A stretch of DNA of 64,000 nucleotides from Comamonas endophytica. GTDB taxonomy: Bacteria; Pseudomonadota; Gammaproteobacteria; Burkholderiales; Burkholderiaceae_C. Below the pieces are notes generated by a model. The model saw nothing but the letters and a program-made list of their open reading frames with translations, was not told the origin of the DNA and did no database searches. The position numbers were made by a program, and so were the translations under genes. Every line of letters begins with the position of its first letter. Position 1 is the first letter of the stretch. Shown here piece by piece: positions 26,463 through 37,944 of this stretch. The stretch spans positions 992,001 through 1,056,000 of the forward strand of contig NZ_CP106881.1 of assembly GCF_023634805.2 (NCBI RefSeq), given 5' to 3'.

Positions 26463-29400
26463 TCACTGCGCCGGCAGCACCTTCACCGGCGCATTCGGCG
26501 CCTCGCCAAACATCTCCGGCGCATACAGTGCCTCCACACGCGTAGGCGGCAGCGCGAATTCGCCCACATTGCTCACGCGCACGCGGTAGCGCACCTGCAT
26601 CTCGCCGCGCGGCAGCCACTCGTAGTAGCCGCGCCAGGAGGAGAAGCTGCGCTCCTCGAAGGTGGGCGCCTCGCCTTCCCCGCCCTCGGAGCCGCCGTCC
26701 TGCTGTTGCGCGATTTCCGAATCCCGGCCCAGGCCGCTGCCGAGAATCGTCGCGCCTGCAGGGATGGGATCGGTCACCGCGACCCAGCCCATGTCGGCCG
26801 TCGCGTTGATGTCGAGGCGCACTTCCAGCACATCGCCGCGGCGGTAGCTGCCTGCGGGAAGCTGCGAGGGGGTGACGCGGGTGACGGTCTTGCGCACGGT
26901 GTAACCCGCGCTGAAAGGTTTTTTCAGGGGAATGGCGGCTATCGATTGCAGGGTCAGCCAGGGGGTGCCCGGGCCTTCGTGGGTCACGGTCAACTGGCCT
27001 GGGGTCCAGGGGAGGAACATCTGTTGTGTGCCTGGGCTCTGCCCTGAAACGCCCTTCGACAAGCTCAGGGCGAACGGGTTTTGGGCACTGGAAGTAGTAA
27101 AAGCACGATCTGACTCCGTTCGTCCTGAGCCCTGAGCCTGTCGAAGGGTCGAAGGATGGACGGCCCCCCGCTCAAGCCCAGCCCAATCCTTTGCCACTGC
27201 CTGTGCCCCCAACTTGGCCACCGTGATCCCCCCCACCGGCGCACTCTCCCTTTCCCGCGAAAACGCCTGCAGCGCCAGCACCCCCCAGAGATTGGCAGTG
27301 GTGGTGGTCCACGCCCCGCCACGCTGGCGCGCAATCAACCCCAACGCCAGCCGCGGCACATCGTCTTTCCATTCGGGCAGGGTGAGAGCGGTCATCAGCA
27401 AGCGCGCGGCGTTGCTGTCCCCGCCCTGCATTTGCCACCACCAGTGGTCGTCCTTCTCGGTGCTGAACACCACCTGGGTGCCCTGGAAGGACAGGCGGCT
27501 TTGCAGCAGCTGCTTGGCCTCCTGCAGCCGCGCCTCGCGCTGCGCCACCTGGGGCAGGCGCTGCAGTATCTGCAGCCAGTCGATCAGCGCATGGGTGGGC
27601 CACTGCTGCGGCGCGATGCGGATGCTCTCCAGCATGCGCGGCACGGCGCGGCCGTGGCGCGACAGCGCCTCGATGGCGGCGAGCTTGCGCACCTCGAGCG
27701 CCAGCGCCTGGTCGTTGCGCGGGTTGCCGGCGGAGCGCTCCAGGCGGCCCTCGACAAACGCGATCAGCGCGCTTTCCATCTGCGCGCGCAGGGCGTCGGG
27801 CAGCGCCAGGCGCGGATCGCGGCGCGCGGTTTCGTGGCTGGCGGCCAGCAGGTAGGCCGTCAGCGTGTCGCTGCCGCGGTGCTGCGCGCCACCCGTGGGC
27901 GGGAAGTACGACGCCAGGCCGTTCTCGTCGAGATAGCTGGGCATCTTGGCAATCACCTGCTGCCACTGCGCGGCGTCGCCCAGCGCCAGCGCGCGGCTGC
28001 TGATCTGCTCCAGGCAGGTGTAGGCATAGCGCAGCCACCAGTGGCGCACGCTGGGCAGGTCGTCGGCCAGGCGCGGCGCCAACGACAGCTGCAGGCCGCC
28101 GCGCCCGGGCAACGCGTCGGCGGGCGGCGCCACGGGCACCTGCCACTGGCCGTCGATCTGCACCAGCGTTGCCTGCTGCACCGTCAGCGGCACGGCCGCC
28201 TCGATGCGCTGGCGCAGGCGCAGCGCGTCGCGCGCGGGCGGCGCGCCGGGCGTCACATCCTCGGCGTCGATCTCCCAGTCCAGCGCCATCGCCAGGTCGC
28301 TGCTGCCCGCGGGCGCCGTGGGCACCGTCACCTCCCACGCCACCTCCTGCGATGCGCCCGCGGCCAGCGCGATGCGCTGCGGCTGCAGCGCCAGGGGCGC
28401 TGCGCGCGCCGCCACCTGCACCTGCATGGCGCGGCCGGTGGTGTTGCGCAGCGTGAGCTGGGCGCGGAAACGGTCGCCTTCGCGCACCAGCGGCGGCAGG
28501 CCGCTGAGGAGCTGCAGGTCCTGCGTGCTGCGGATGCGCGCGCGCCCGGTGCCGAACTGCTGCGCGCCCACATCGGCCACCGCGACGATCTCGAAGCTGG
28601 TCAGCAGATCGTTCAGCGGCACTTTCACCACGGCCTGCCCCTTGGCGTCGAGCACCACGGCCGGCTGCCACAGCAGCACGCTGTCGAAGAGCTCGCGCCG
28701 CGGGCTGCGCCCGCCGCCGCCGCCCGCAGGCACGGCCTTGCGGCCGTAGTGGCGCCGGCCGATGACTTCCATCTGCGCCGTTGCGGTCTGCACGCCCCAG
28801 GCGCGGCGCGGCAGCATGGCATCGAGCAGGTTCCAGCTGCCATTGGGCATGAGCTCGAGCAGCGCCTGGTCCACGGCCGCAACCGCCACCTCCGCGCCCG
28901 CCGCGGGCTGGCCATTGGGCAGCTTCGCCGTGATGGTGACCTGCGCCGTGCCGCGCACCGGATAGCTTTGCTGGTCGGCGCGCACCTGCACATCGAGGCG
29001 CTGCGCCGCGGCATCGACCTTGAGTTCGGCCATGCCGAGGCGGAACGCCGGCCGGCTCAGATCGACCAGCGCGGTGGGCGCCGCGTATTCCTTGCCTTCG
29101 TGCCAGAAGGCATTCCACCAGGCACGCGGCGATTGATAGCCCCAGGTGAAGAAGCTGTACCAGGGCACTTCGCGCAGCCGCCCGCGCAGCGCCAGCACGC
29201 TGACGTAGACATTGGGCCCCCAGCCCTCCTCGACGCGCAGCTCCACCGTCGGGTTCTGGCCTTCGAGCTGCACCACGCGCGTGCTCAGGATGCCCTCGCG
29301 CTCGACGCTCACCAGCGCCGTCGCATGCCGAAACGGCATGCGCACCTGCAGCCGCGCGGTCTCGCCGGGGGCGTAGCTGCGCTGCTCGGGCAGCAGCTCC

Positions 29401-32400
29401 ATGCGGTCATGGTCCTCGCCGCCGAACCACAGCTCGCCCTGGCGCGTGACCCACACCGACGTGGCGGCCTGGGCTGCATGGCCCGCGCCGTCGGTGGCCG
29501 TGGCGATCAGCTCCACCTCGCCAGCCTGCGCGATCTTCGCCGTGCAGCGCAGCCGGCCCTGCGCATCGCTCTTGCCCGAGCAGACCGTGCCCAGATCCTT
29601 GAGCGTGGCCTGGTTGTCGTAGCTGTAGAAGCCGCCCACCAGGCGCTTGCGGGTGCTGGTGGTGATGCGCGCCACGGCCTGCACCTCGAGCGCCACGCCG
29701 GCCTGGGGCTTGCCATCGAGTCCCAGCGCCAGCGCCTGGAACTGCATCTCGCGCGCCGTCGAGACCCAGTTCTCGGCCTGGATGCCCGCCACCACCGCCG
29801 CCGGCCACAGCGTCTGCGTGCTGCGCAGCGTCTGCACCTCGCCGCTGGGGTCGGCATAGCTGGCCTCGATCAGCAGCTCGCGCGCCTGGCTGCCGCGCGG
29901 CAGGGGCTTGAGCTCGATGCGGCCCGCGCCCTGGCGGTCGAGCACCAGCGGCAGCGCATCGGCGATCACGCGCGTGTCCTGCGCCGCGCCGGCCTCTTCG
30001 TCATCGCTTTGCGTGCCCTCGGCGGCGGCGCGCGGCGGACTGAAATGGAAATCCTCATGGCCGGCGAACTCCAGGCTGCGGGAACGCACCAGCGCCGACA
30101 CGCGCACCGGCAGGCCATCGGCCGGGCCGCCCGAGAGGTAGTTGAGCTGCACCTGCACCGGCAGCGTCTCGGCGCGCACCAGCGGTTTCTTGTCGGCGGG
30201 ACCGATACTGCCCTCGAACACCGGCAGGCGGAATTCCTCGACACGGAAGGATCCGGTGGCCATTGGCTGGAACGAAGGCTGCTCCTGCGGATCGCGCAGT
30301 TCCACCTGGTACTCGCCCAGCTTGGCGCCCGCGGGCACCGCGAACCGGCTCTCGGCACTCAGGCCGCCGCTGGCGGTGTTGCGCCAGGCCAAAGGCTGGC
30401 GAAAGCTCTGGCCGCTGCCCACATGGGTGATGCGCAGCTCGGCCGGCCGGGGCTTCGGCAGCGCCAGGCCGCCCATGGTCTGCTGGCGCAGCAGATGCTT
30501 CATGGAAAGCGTCTCGCCGGCGCGCAGCAGCGTGCGGTCGAAGATGGTGTGCGCGCGCAGGTCGGCAACGGCGTCGCTGCTGGTCGGCACATTGAAGCGC
30601 CAGGGCTCGATGCCGCGCTGCCAGTCGCTCCAGGCAAACGCCAGCTCGGGGCCGGCCGCGGTCTGGGCGCGCGCGCTGACGAAATAGGCCGCGTTGCGGT
30701 ACTGGCAGTTCTGCGGCTCGGGCGACAGGCCGCTGAACTGCGCCAGGCCCTGGGCATCGGTGGTGGCAGTTGCCAGCACCTCGCCCTTGCAGTTCGACAC
30801 CTGCACCCTGGCGCCGGCCACGACCTGGCCCTTGTCCAGCGTCGTCACCCAGGCCGCGGAATTCTCGCGCCCGAGCTTGAAATGCACCGCCAGATTGGTC
30901 ACCAGCGCCGAGCTGCGCACGTACATCCGGCGCTGCGCGCCATAGCGCTCATCGAGCAGCGCGGCGCCCAGCAGCGGCGAGGCGATCTCCACCACATGGA
31001 AGCCCGGCGCCAGCGGAATGCCGACCACCTCGAAGGGCCGGGGGTCGCCCGGCACGGCCGACGGCAGCGCCATGGCCTTGGCCTCGCGCCGGCCCGCCAG
31101 CAGCGACAGCATGCGCGTCTGCACGTAATCGCGGTTGTCCCGGTCGACCACCGGCGGCAGCGGCCCGCGCACATCGCGCCGCGCGCGCTCGCGCGTGATC
31201 TGGCTGGTGTCGTAGTCCTGGAGCTTTTGCAGCCAGGCAATGATCTCGGCATCGCTGCGCGGCTCGATCACGCTGACCTGGCCCGCGGGCTGCAGCTGCT
31301 GGCCGGCAAGCGCCGCCTCGACCTTGCGCACTGTCACCGGCAGCAGCGCCGGGCCCTCGGGGCCTTCGGCAAAGCGCTCGACGATGCCAAAAGGCGAGGC
31401 CGCGAACTTGACCAGCGGCGGCATGTCGGCCGTGGCCACCGTCAGCGGGAAGGCGTCGGCATTGCGCAGCGTGCGCCCGGCCGCGTCCTTGAAGCCCGAG
31501 GGCAGCTGCAGCTGGTAGCGGGTCAGCGTCGCCAGCCCTTCGAAGCGCACGCGCTCGACCAGCCCCTGCGGATCGGGGCGCGCGCCGGAATCCTCGTCAT
31601 CGTCGACCACCGCTTTCAGCGCCGCGCCGCCACCCTGCAGCTGGATGCCTTCGGCCAGCGCGCGCGGCACGGGCGCATTGAAAGACAGCCGAACGGGACG
31701 GATCGGCAGACAGGCGGCCTGCGCGTTCTCGCGCTCGCAGCGCAGCTCCGCGGCAAAGGGTTCGCGCACCGTGAAGCCGAATTCCTGCGCGTTGCGGGTC
31801 GCTACGCCGGGCGTCGCTACGCCGGGCGTGGCAATGCCGGCGCCCAGCACCAGCCGCATCTTGGCGCCGGCCGTCAGCGTGCGGTTGCAGGCCAGCGTGG
31901 CGAACTGCTGCGGCGCGGCCGCGGCGTCCTGGGTCCAGTTCTGCATCTCCAGCAATTGCTTGCGCTCGCCGCCGTCGATCCAGCGCAGCGGAATGCGCTC
32001 GCCCACGCCTTCGAGCGCGCAGTAGCCATGGGCCAGCAGCGTCTCGCGCGCCACCGGGCCGTTGAAGCGCAGCACGAAGAACTGCGCCTCGTCGATGGCC
32101 TCGTAGGTGGAGGGCGCGATGGACAGCACCTGCGGCCCGCCGGTGCCGAACTGCCAGCGCGCGGTGCCCGTCAGCGCCTGGCCCGAGGGCGATTTGAAGC
32201 CCGCGTGCAACTGCGCCGTGCAACGCACGCCCGGCGGCAGCGCGCGCTTGAAATCAAACACCCATTCGCGCTCGCTGGTCCAGCGGCCCGTGCCGGCCGT
32301 GGCCTGCGCATCGCTGCACGCCAGCTGCAGCGGCGCCGCCGCCTTGGGGTCGCCAAAGCGCACGGCCGCGGCATCGAACTGCACGCGCACCTGGTGCACT

Positions 32401-32501
32401 TTTCCAACCTCGCCTTGCGGGCTGAACTGGTTCACGGCCAGCGCCAGTGCGTTGCCGGCGCACAGGGCCAATGCGGCGCTTGACCATTGCTTGAATCCCA
32501 T
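26463..32501 (-). CDS. bacterial alpha-2-macroglobulin with thioester and in-frame REP insertion
   Basis: A 2012-residue periplasmic protease trap of the YfhM/ECAM class: a protease cleaves a bait region and is then bound through an internal thioester. The start ATG at 32501 follows GAGAGGGGAAC and gives a signal peptide (ALALCAGNALA) with no good lipobox, so it may be soluble rather than a lipoprotein. Serial MG domains occupy most of the first 1400 residues. The thioester is Cys1496-Leu-Glu-Gln1499 in AYTCLEQISSRAL. Residues about 1779-1817 (HPSTLRQAQG...ALSLSKG) are translated REP-like repeat, sitting between the thioester domain and the C-terminal MG domain. It should work with PBP1C, which repairs wall breaches. 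Confidence 0.94.
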   Translation of the reverse strand: MGFKQWSSAALALCAGNALALAVNQFSPQGEVGKVHQVRVQFDAAAVRFGDPKAAAPLQLACSDAQATAGTGRWTSEREWVFDFKRALPPGVRCTAQLHAGFKSPSGQALTGTARWQFGTGGPQVLSIAPSTYEAIDEAQFFVLRFNGPVARETLLAHGYCALEGVGERIPLRWIDGGERKQLLEMQNWTQDAAAAPQQFATLACNRTLTAGAKMRLVLGAGIATPGVATPGVATRNAQEFGFTVREPFAAELRCERENAQAACLPIRPVRLSFNAPVPRALAEGIQLQGGGAALKAVVDDDEDSGARPDPQGLVERVRFEGLATLTRYQLQLPSGFKDAAGRTLRNADAFPLTVATADMPPLVKFAASPFGIVERFAEGPEGPALLPVTVRKVEAALAGQQLQPAGQVSVIEPRSDAEIIAWLQKLQDYDTSQITRERARRDVRGPLPPVVDRDNRDYVQTRMLSLLAGRREAKAMALPSAVPGDPRPFEVVGIPLAPGFHVVEIASPLLGAALLDERYGAQRRMYVRSSALVTNLAVHFKLGRENSAAWVTTLDKGQVVAGARVQVSNCKGEVLATATTDAQGLAQFSGLSPEPQNCQYRNAAYFVSARAQTAAGPELAFAWSDWQRGIEPWRFNVPTSSDAVADLRAHTIFDRTLLRAGETLSMKHLLRQQTMGGLALPKPRPAELRITHVGSGQSFRQPLAWRNTASGGLSAESRFAVPAGAKLGEYQVELRDPQEQPSFQPMATGSFRVEEFRLPVFEGSIGPADKKPLVRAETLPVQVQLNYLSGGPADGLPVRVSALVRSRSLEFAGHEDFHFSPPRAAAEGTQSDDEEAGAAQDTRVIADALPLVLDRQGAGRIELKPLPRGSQARELLIEASYADPSGEVQTLRSTQTLWPAAVVAGIQAENWVSTAREMQFQALALGLDGKPQAGVALEVQAVARITTSTRKRLVGGFYSYDNQATLKDLGTVCSGKSDAQGRLRCTAKIAQAGEVELIATATDGAGHAAQAATSVWVTRQGELWFGGEDHDRMELLPEQRSYAPGETARLQVRMPFRHATALVSVEREGILSTRVVQLEGQNPTVELRVEEGWGPNVYVSVLALRGRLREVPWYSFFTWGYQSPRAWWNAFWHEGKEYAAPTALVDLSRPAFRLGMAELKVDAAAQRLDVQVRADQQSYPVRGTAQVTITAKLPNGQPAAGAEVAVAAVDQALLELMPNGSWNLLDAMLPRRAWGVQTATAQMEVIGRRHYGRKAVPAGGGGGRSPRRELFDSVLLWQPAVVLDAKGQAVVKVPLNDLLTSFEIVAVADVGAQQFGTGRARIRSTQDLQLLSGLPPLVREGDRFRAQLTLRNTTGRAMQVQVAARAAPLALQPQRIALAAGASQEVAWEVTVPTAPAGSSDLAMALDWEIDAEDVTPGAPPARDALRLRQRIEAAVPLTVQQATLVQIDGQWQVPVAPPADALPGRGGLQLSLAPRLADDLPSVRHWWLRYAYTCLEQISSRALALGDAAQWQQVIAKMPSYLDENGLASYFPPTGGAQHRGSDTLTAYLLAASHETARRDPRLALPDALRAQMESALIAFVEGRLERSAGNPRNDQALALEVRKLAAIEALSRHGRAVPRMLESIRIAPQQWPTHALIDWLQILQRLPQVAQREARLQEAKQLLQSRLSFQGTQVVFSTEKDDHWWWQMQGGDSNAARLLMTALTLPEWKDDVPRLALGLIARQRGGAWTTTTANLWGVLALQAFSRERESAPVGGITVAKLGAQAVAKDWAGLERGAVHPSTLRQAQGSGRTESDRAFTTSSAQNPFALSLSKGVSGQSPGTQQMFLPWTPGQLTVTHEGPGTPWLTLQSIAAIPLKKPFSAGYTVRKTVTRVTPSQLPAGSYRRGDVLEVRLDINATADMGWVAVTDPIPAGATILGSGLGRDSEIAQQQDGGSEGGEGEAPTFEERSFSSWRGYYEWLPRGEMQVRYRVRVSNVGEFALPPTRVEALYAPEMFGEAPNAPVKVLPAQ
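27051..27166. repeat. REP-like inverted repeat, copy 5, inside the macroglobulin gene
   Basis: Arms GCCCTTCGACAAGCTCAGGG...CGAACGGG (27051-27078) and CCGTTCGTCCTGAGCCC...GGATGGACGGCC (27117-27166) face each other within the reading frame. The right arm holds a short internal duplication (CCTGAGCCCTGAGCC and TCGAAGGGTCGAAGG), so this copy has been rearranged yet the frame is open. Confidence 0.9.
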
Positions 32502-32586
32502 GGATGTTCCCCTCTCGGTCCGGCTGGGCCGGAAATGGCGAGCGCTCTTGGTGGCGGTGCTAACGTTGTTCCGCTCAATACTCGTC

Positions 32587-32688
32587 AAAAAACCGTTCGT
32601 CCTGAGCCTGTCGAGGGATGGACGGCCCACTCTCTATCTTGAAAGCAGGCCGTCCATGGTTCGACATGGCTCACCACGAACGGTTTTT
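32587..32688. repeat. REP-like inverted repeat, copy 6, arms in the opposite order
   Basis: Here the AACCGTTCGTCCTGAGCCTG... arm (32587-32627) comes first and the GGCCGTCCATGGTTCGACAT... arm (32648-32688) second, the reverse of copies 1-5. It lies just upstream of the macroglobulin gene; on the minus strand its edge contributes TTTTTTGACG, a -35-like string. Confidence 0.88.
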
Positions 32689-32744
32689 CGTGCTGCCTTT
32701 CAGGGCGCATCGATAGATGATGGAGGCGCTTGCGCGTTCCGCAT

Positions 32745-32774
32745 AAAAAACCCTGCATAAGTGCAGGGTTTTAT
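32745..32774 (-). terminator. intrinsic terminator after the Bug receptor gene
   Basis: AACCCTGCA and TGCAGGGTT pair around TAAG, flanked by A and T runs on both sides, so it can act in both directions. It ends one base from the Bug gene stop on the minus strand. Confidence 0.88.
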
Positions 32775-32775
32775 C

Positions 32776-33750
32776 TCACTGCGGCTGAAACCCGCTTCTG
32801 CGGATGATCCCGGTCCAGGCCCGCGTATACGCCCGCTCCCGCTGCGCCAGCTGCGCAGGCGCCATATGGCCCACGGTCAGCCCCAGCGCCGTCAGTTGCT
32901 CGCGCACCTCGGGAAGCTGCAGCACCCTGGAAATCGCCGCCGAGAAGCGCTCGATGAAGGCGGCAGGCGTGCCCCGGGGCGCATAGATGCCGTAATACGG
33001 CAGGTCCTCGTACCCCTTCACCCCCTGCTCCGCCAGCGTCGGAACCTCGGGCATCGCGGCCTGGCGCCGCTCGCCCAGCACCGCGATCACGCGGATCTTG
33101 CCCGCGCGGTGGTTCTCGATGAAATCCTGCACCGAGCCGATGCCCGCGGGGATCTGGTGGCCCAGCATGTCGGCGAGCATCGGAGCGCTGCCGCGGTAGG
33201 GTGCGGCCACGAGGTCGAGCTCGAAGCGCTCCGACAGCTGCTTGACCAGGAACTCCGGCGTCGAGGCCGGCGCGGGAATGCCCACGGCGCTCTTGCCGCC
33301 CTGCTGGCGCACCCACTGCACGTACTCGGCCAGATTGCGCGCCGGCGTCTGGCTCGAGACGGCCAGCGCGTTCACGAAGGTCGCGATGCCGGCCACCGGC
33401 ACGAAATCCTGCTCCGGATCGAAACCGGGCTTGCGCACCACCTGCGGCAGGATGGAGATCGTGTGGTCGTGCGACAGGAACAGCGTATGGCCGTCGGCCG
33501 GCGCGCTCTTGAGCAGCTGCGCGGCGATCTGCCCGCCCGCGCCGGGGCGGTTGTCGACCAGCACCGTCAGGCCCAGCGCATCGCGCAACTTCTCCGCCAG
33601 CAGGCGCGCGATGGCGTCGGAGCCTCCGCCGGGCGGAAAACCCACCAGGATGCGTATCGGCTGGGGATCGGCCGCATGGATGGGCCCCCAGGCCGCCACG
33701 CTGGACAGCACGGCGGCATGGGACAGAAGACGGCGTCGCGTAAGGCGCAT
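32776..33750 (-). CDS. Bug-family (TctC-like) periplasmic solute receptor
   Basis: Bug proteins are periplasmic carboxylate receptors, hugely expanded in Burkholderiales; many have no dedicated transporter nearby, as here. The 324-residue product has an exported N-terminus with three arginines (LTRRRLLSHAAVLSSVAAWG), possibly Tat-type. Then come IRILVGFPPGGGSDAIARLL, NRPGAGGQIAAQ and ADGHTLFL, the family's ligand-site motifs. The ATG at 33750 is preferred over the GTG nine bases upstream because GGAG sits eight bases before it. It lies 30 bases after argH on the same strand and is probably cotranscribed. The ligand is unknown. Confidence 0.9.
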   Translation of the reverse strand: MRLTRRRLLSHAAVLSSVAAWGPIHAADPQPIRILVGFPPGGGSDAIARLLAEKLRDALGLTVLVDNRPGAGGQIAAQLLKSAPADGHTLFLSHDHTISILPQVVRKPGFDPEQDFVPVAGIATFVNALAVSSQTPARNLAEYVQWVRQQGGKSAVGIPAPASTPEFLVKQLSERFELDLVAAPYRGSAPMLADMLGHQIPAGIGSVQDFIENHRAGKIRVIAVLGERRQAAMPEVPTLAEQGVKGYEDLPYYGIYAPRGTPAAFIERFSAAISRVLQLPEVREQLTALGLTVGHMAPAQLAQRERAYTRAWTGIIRRSGFQPQ

Positions 33751-33780
33751 GTGTGGCACTCCAGTGGAAATCCGCCAGCG

Positions 33781-35238
<1,458 letters not shown>

Positions 35239-35290
35239 GGAAGGGCAATAATCAGAGGGTTCAAGGCAGCCGGAAAATCCGGCTGCCGCA

Positions 35291-36361
35291 ATGCGAGACA
35301 TGCAAATTTTATCGACCCCGCCCGCCTCCGTCGCCTCCGGCCCCGCACTAGCCCCCACGGCGGGTGCGGCGCAGCGCGTTCTGGTGTTCGATGCCTGCCA
35401 TGTGGGCGTGGTGCTGCGCGCGGTCCTGTTCGTGCAGCTCGTGGTTGCCACGGCCGCGCTTTTCAGCGCCGCCACGCCGCTGGAATGGCTCGCGCGCATG
35501 GCGCTGTTCACCAGCGGCACCCTGCCCGGCACGCTGCTGTGGCTGGTGGTGGCCTGCGGTTTCAAGCGCCTGCTGCAGCGGCTGCCGAGGCAGGCGCAGT
35601 ACGCGGCAGGCATGGGCCTGGGCGCGCTGTGCGGGCTCCATGCCTGCGCCATGCTCTGGCTGCTGGGCGACGGCTTGCGTGCGCCCTGGCTGGCCAGTGC
35701 CGCCGGCGGCATGCTGCTGGCGGCGCTGCTGGTGGCGGCGCTGCAGCTGCGCGCGCGCGCCCGGGCGCCGGCGGCCACCACCGCGCGGCTGGCCGAGCTG
35801 CAGTCGCGCATCCGCCCGCATTTCCTGTTCAACACGCTCAACAGCGCCATCGCGCTGGTGCGTGCCGAGCCGGCGCAGGCCGAGGCGCTGCTGGAAGACT
35901 TGAGCGACCTGTTCCGCGCGGCGCTGGCCGAGCCCCATGCCAGCACCACGCTGGACGAGGAAATCGCGCTGGCGCAGCGCTACCTGGCGATCGAGCAGGT
36001 GCGCTTCGGCGCGCGGCTGCGCGCGCATTGGCAGCTCGACCCGCAAGCCGGCGGCGCGCGGCTGCCGCCGCTGCTGCTGCAGCCGCTGGTGGAGAACGCC
36101 ATCCGCCACGGCATCGAGCCCAGCGCCGAGGGCGGCACGCTGGTGCTCACGACCGCATTGCGCCACGGCCGCGCCGAGATCACCATCACCAACAGCCTGC
36201 CGCCCGGCCCCGCGCCGGCCACGCGCGGCCATGGCATCGCGCTGCGCAACGTGCGCGAGCGTTTGTCGCTGCTGCATGACCTGCAGGCCGAGTTCAGCGC
36301 CGGCAGCCACCAGGGCGGCTGGCGCGTGCGCATCCTCCTGCCGCTGGAGAAAAGCGCATGA
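35291..36361 (+). CDS. LytS/AlgZ-type sensor histidine kinase
   Basis: A 356-residue inner-membrane kinase. The N-terminal part has about four membrane segments (residues ~40-155), followed by the His_kinase domain with His177 in [11 protein letters not shown] and an ATPase domain with [10 protein letters not shown] and [13 protein letters not shown]. There is no separate periplasmic sensor. This is the FimS/AlgZ class that works with LytTR regulators. It overlaps the next gene by four bases. Two ATGs are possible (35291 and 35300). In Pseudomonas the equivalent pair controls alginate and twitching; the output here is unknown. Confidence 0.9.
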   Translation: MRDMQILSTPPASVASGPALAPTAGAAQRVLVFDACHVGVVLRAVLFVQLVVATAALFSAATPLEWLARMALFTSGTLPGTLLWLVVACGFKRLLQRLPRQAQYAAGMGLGALCGLHACAMLWLLGDGLRAPWLASAAGGMLLAALLVAALQLRARARAPAATTARLAELQSRIRPHFLFNTLNSAIALVRAEPAQAEALLEDLSDLFRAALAEPHASTTLDEEIALAQRYLAIEQVRFGARLRAHWQLDPQAGGARLPPLLLQPLVENAIRHGIEPSAEGGTLVLTTALRHGRAEITITNSLPPGPAPATRGHGIALRNVRERLSLLHDLQAEFSAGSHQGGWRVRILLPLEKSA

Positions 36362-37119
36362 ACTCCCCGCTGCACATCCTGCTGGTCGATGACGAGGCGC
36401 TGGCGCGCAGCCGGCTGCGCACGCTGCTGGCCGATGCCGCGCGCGCCGACCCCGCGCTGCCGCCCATGGTCGTGGAAGAGGCCGCGGACGGCGCCCAGGC
36501 CTGGGCATCGCTGCAGGCAGCTTCCTTCGAACTGGTGCTGCTGGACATCCACATGCCCGGCCAGGGCGGGCTGTCGCTGGCCGCGCGCCTGCGGGAGCTG
36601 CCGCGCGCGCCGGCGCTGGTGTTCGTCACCGCCGACAGCCTGCATGCCGTCAATGCCTTCGAACTCGAAGCGCTGGACTACCTCACCAAGCCGGTGCGCC
36701 TGGGCCGGCTGCAAGTGGCGCTGGGCCGGCTGATGCGCCAGCGCGCCGCCCTGCCGCCGCCCAGCCCCGGCATGCTGCTGATCCAGGACCGCGGGCGCAC
36801 CGAACGCGTGCCGCTGGAGGAAGTGCTGTACTTCAAGGCCGAGCTCAAATACCTGACGGTGCGCACCGCCACGCACAGCTACATCCTCGACAGCGCGCTG
36901 GGCGAGCTCGAAGCGCGCCACGGCGCGCAGTTCCTGCGCATCCACCGCAACGCGCTGGTCGCGCGCCACGCGCTGCGCGCGCTGCAAAAGCACCACGACC
37001 CCGAGGAGGGCGAAGGCTGGGCCGTGCGCCTGCAGGGCATCGAGGAGCCGCTGGCGGTATCGCGCCGCCAGCTCGCCAGCGTGCGCGCGGCGCTGCGCGA
37101 GGCCGCGGATTCAGTGTGA
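36358..37119 (+). CDS. LytTR-family response regulator (AlgR-like)
   Basis: A 253-residue regulator: receiver domain (about 1-125) with the acidic pair Asp11/Asp12 and phospho-acceptor Asp63 in LLDIHMPG, switch Thr in FVTADS and Lys in LTKPV. A LytTR DNA-binding domain follows (about 145-248, with VPLEEVLYFKAELKYLTV and FLRIHRNALVAR). It is coupled to the upstream kinase by a four-base overlap. In Pseudomonas this gene is followed by hemC; here it instead converges on and overlaps the ZIP gene by nine bases, with no hemC in the window. Confidence 0.92.
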   Translation: MNSPLHILLVDDEALARSRLRTLLADAARADPALPPMVVEEAADGAQAWASLQAASFELVLLDIHMPGQGGLSLAARLRELPRAPALVFVTADSLHAVNAFELEALDYLTKPVRLGRLQVALGRLMRQRAALPPPSPGMLLIQDRGRTERVPLEEVLYFKAELKYLTVRTATHSYILDSALGELEARHGAQFLRIHRNALVARHALRALQKHHDPEEGEGWAVRLQGIEEPLAVSRRQLASVRAALREAADSV

Positions 37120-37944
37120 GTGGGCCAGGCCGCTGACCACCGTGACCAGCACCATGCCCGCCACCAGCCACGCGATCTGCGCCACCGTCTCGCGTGCCGT
37201 GAGGCGCCTTTGCAGCTGCGGGATCAGATCGGCCAGCGCCACATAGACGAAGCTGCTGGACGCCAGCACCAGGAAATACGGCAGCCAGTCCTGCAGCTGC
37301 CCGACCAGGAAATAGCCGGCAATGCCGCCCAGCGCCGTCACGGCGCCCGCCAGCGAGACCTTGATCAGCGCCACGCGCCGGTTGCTGCTGGCATTGCGCA
37401 GCACCACCAGGTCGCCGATGTGGTGCGGCACCTCGTGCGCCAGCACCGAGGCCGCCGCGATCAGGCCCAGGCGCATGTCGGCCAGGAAGGCCGAGGCGAT
37501 CAGCACGCCGTCGCCAAAGCAATGCACGCTGTCGCCGGTGAGCACCGCCCAGCCGCCGCCCGAGGTCTTGCCATGGCCATGGTGGTCGTGGCCATGCGCG
37601 TGATCGTGCAGGTGCGCATGCGAATGGCTGGGATGGTTGTCGTGGCCGTGGCCATGCTCGTGGCCATGGTGCCAGAGCTCGGCCTTGTCGAGCAGGAAGA
37701 AGAAGACCACGCCGACCAGCAGCGTGAGGAACAGGTCATGCGCGCCGGCCTCGCTCTCGAAGGCTTCGGGCAGCAGGTGCATGAAGGCGGTGGCCAGCAG
37801 CGCGCCCGCCGCCAGGCTCAGCAGCCGCTGCGGCATCATGCCGCCGTTCTTCGATGACACGCCCACGCGCATGAGCAGCGCCGCCACCCACACGCTGCCG
37901 ATGCCCGCGGCCAGGGTGGCCAGAATGATTGCTGCCAAGGTCAT
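37111..37944 (-). CDS. ZIP-family metal transporter with His-rich loop
   Basis: A 277-residue inner-membrane protein of the ZIP (ZupT/GufA-like) family, which takes up zinc and other divalent metals. It has about seven or eight membrane segments, and between the third and fourth a long cytoplasmic His-rich loop (HHGHEHGHGHD, SHSHAHLHDHAHGHDHHGHG) for metal binding. HCFGDGVLIASAFL and VLAHEVPHHIGD are the paired metal-site helices. The 3' end overlaps that of the response regulator by nine bases tail to tail. No Zur-like operator was recognised upstream. Confidence 0.9.
   Translation of the reverse strand: MTLAAIILATLAAGIGSVWVAALLMRVGVSSKNGGMMPQRLLSLAAGALLATAFMHLLPEAFESEAGAHDLFLTLLVGVVFFFLLDKAELWHHGHEHGHGHDNHPSHSHAHLHDHAHGHDHHGHGKTSGGGWAVLTGDSVHCFGDGVLIASAFLADMRLGLIAAASVLAHEVPHHIGDLVVLRNASSNRRVALIKVSLAGAVTALGGIAGYFLVGQLQDWLPYFLVLASSSFVYVALADLIPQLQRRLTARETVAQIAWLVAGMVLVTVVSGLAHSH

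Noticed and set aside
27156..32483. A 1775-codon open frame on the plus strand opposite the macroglobulin gene
   Set aside because: It is composed of Arg/Gln/His/Ala-rich sequence with no domain, and mirrors a clear macroglobulin gene on the other strand; long antisense frames are expected at this GC content.
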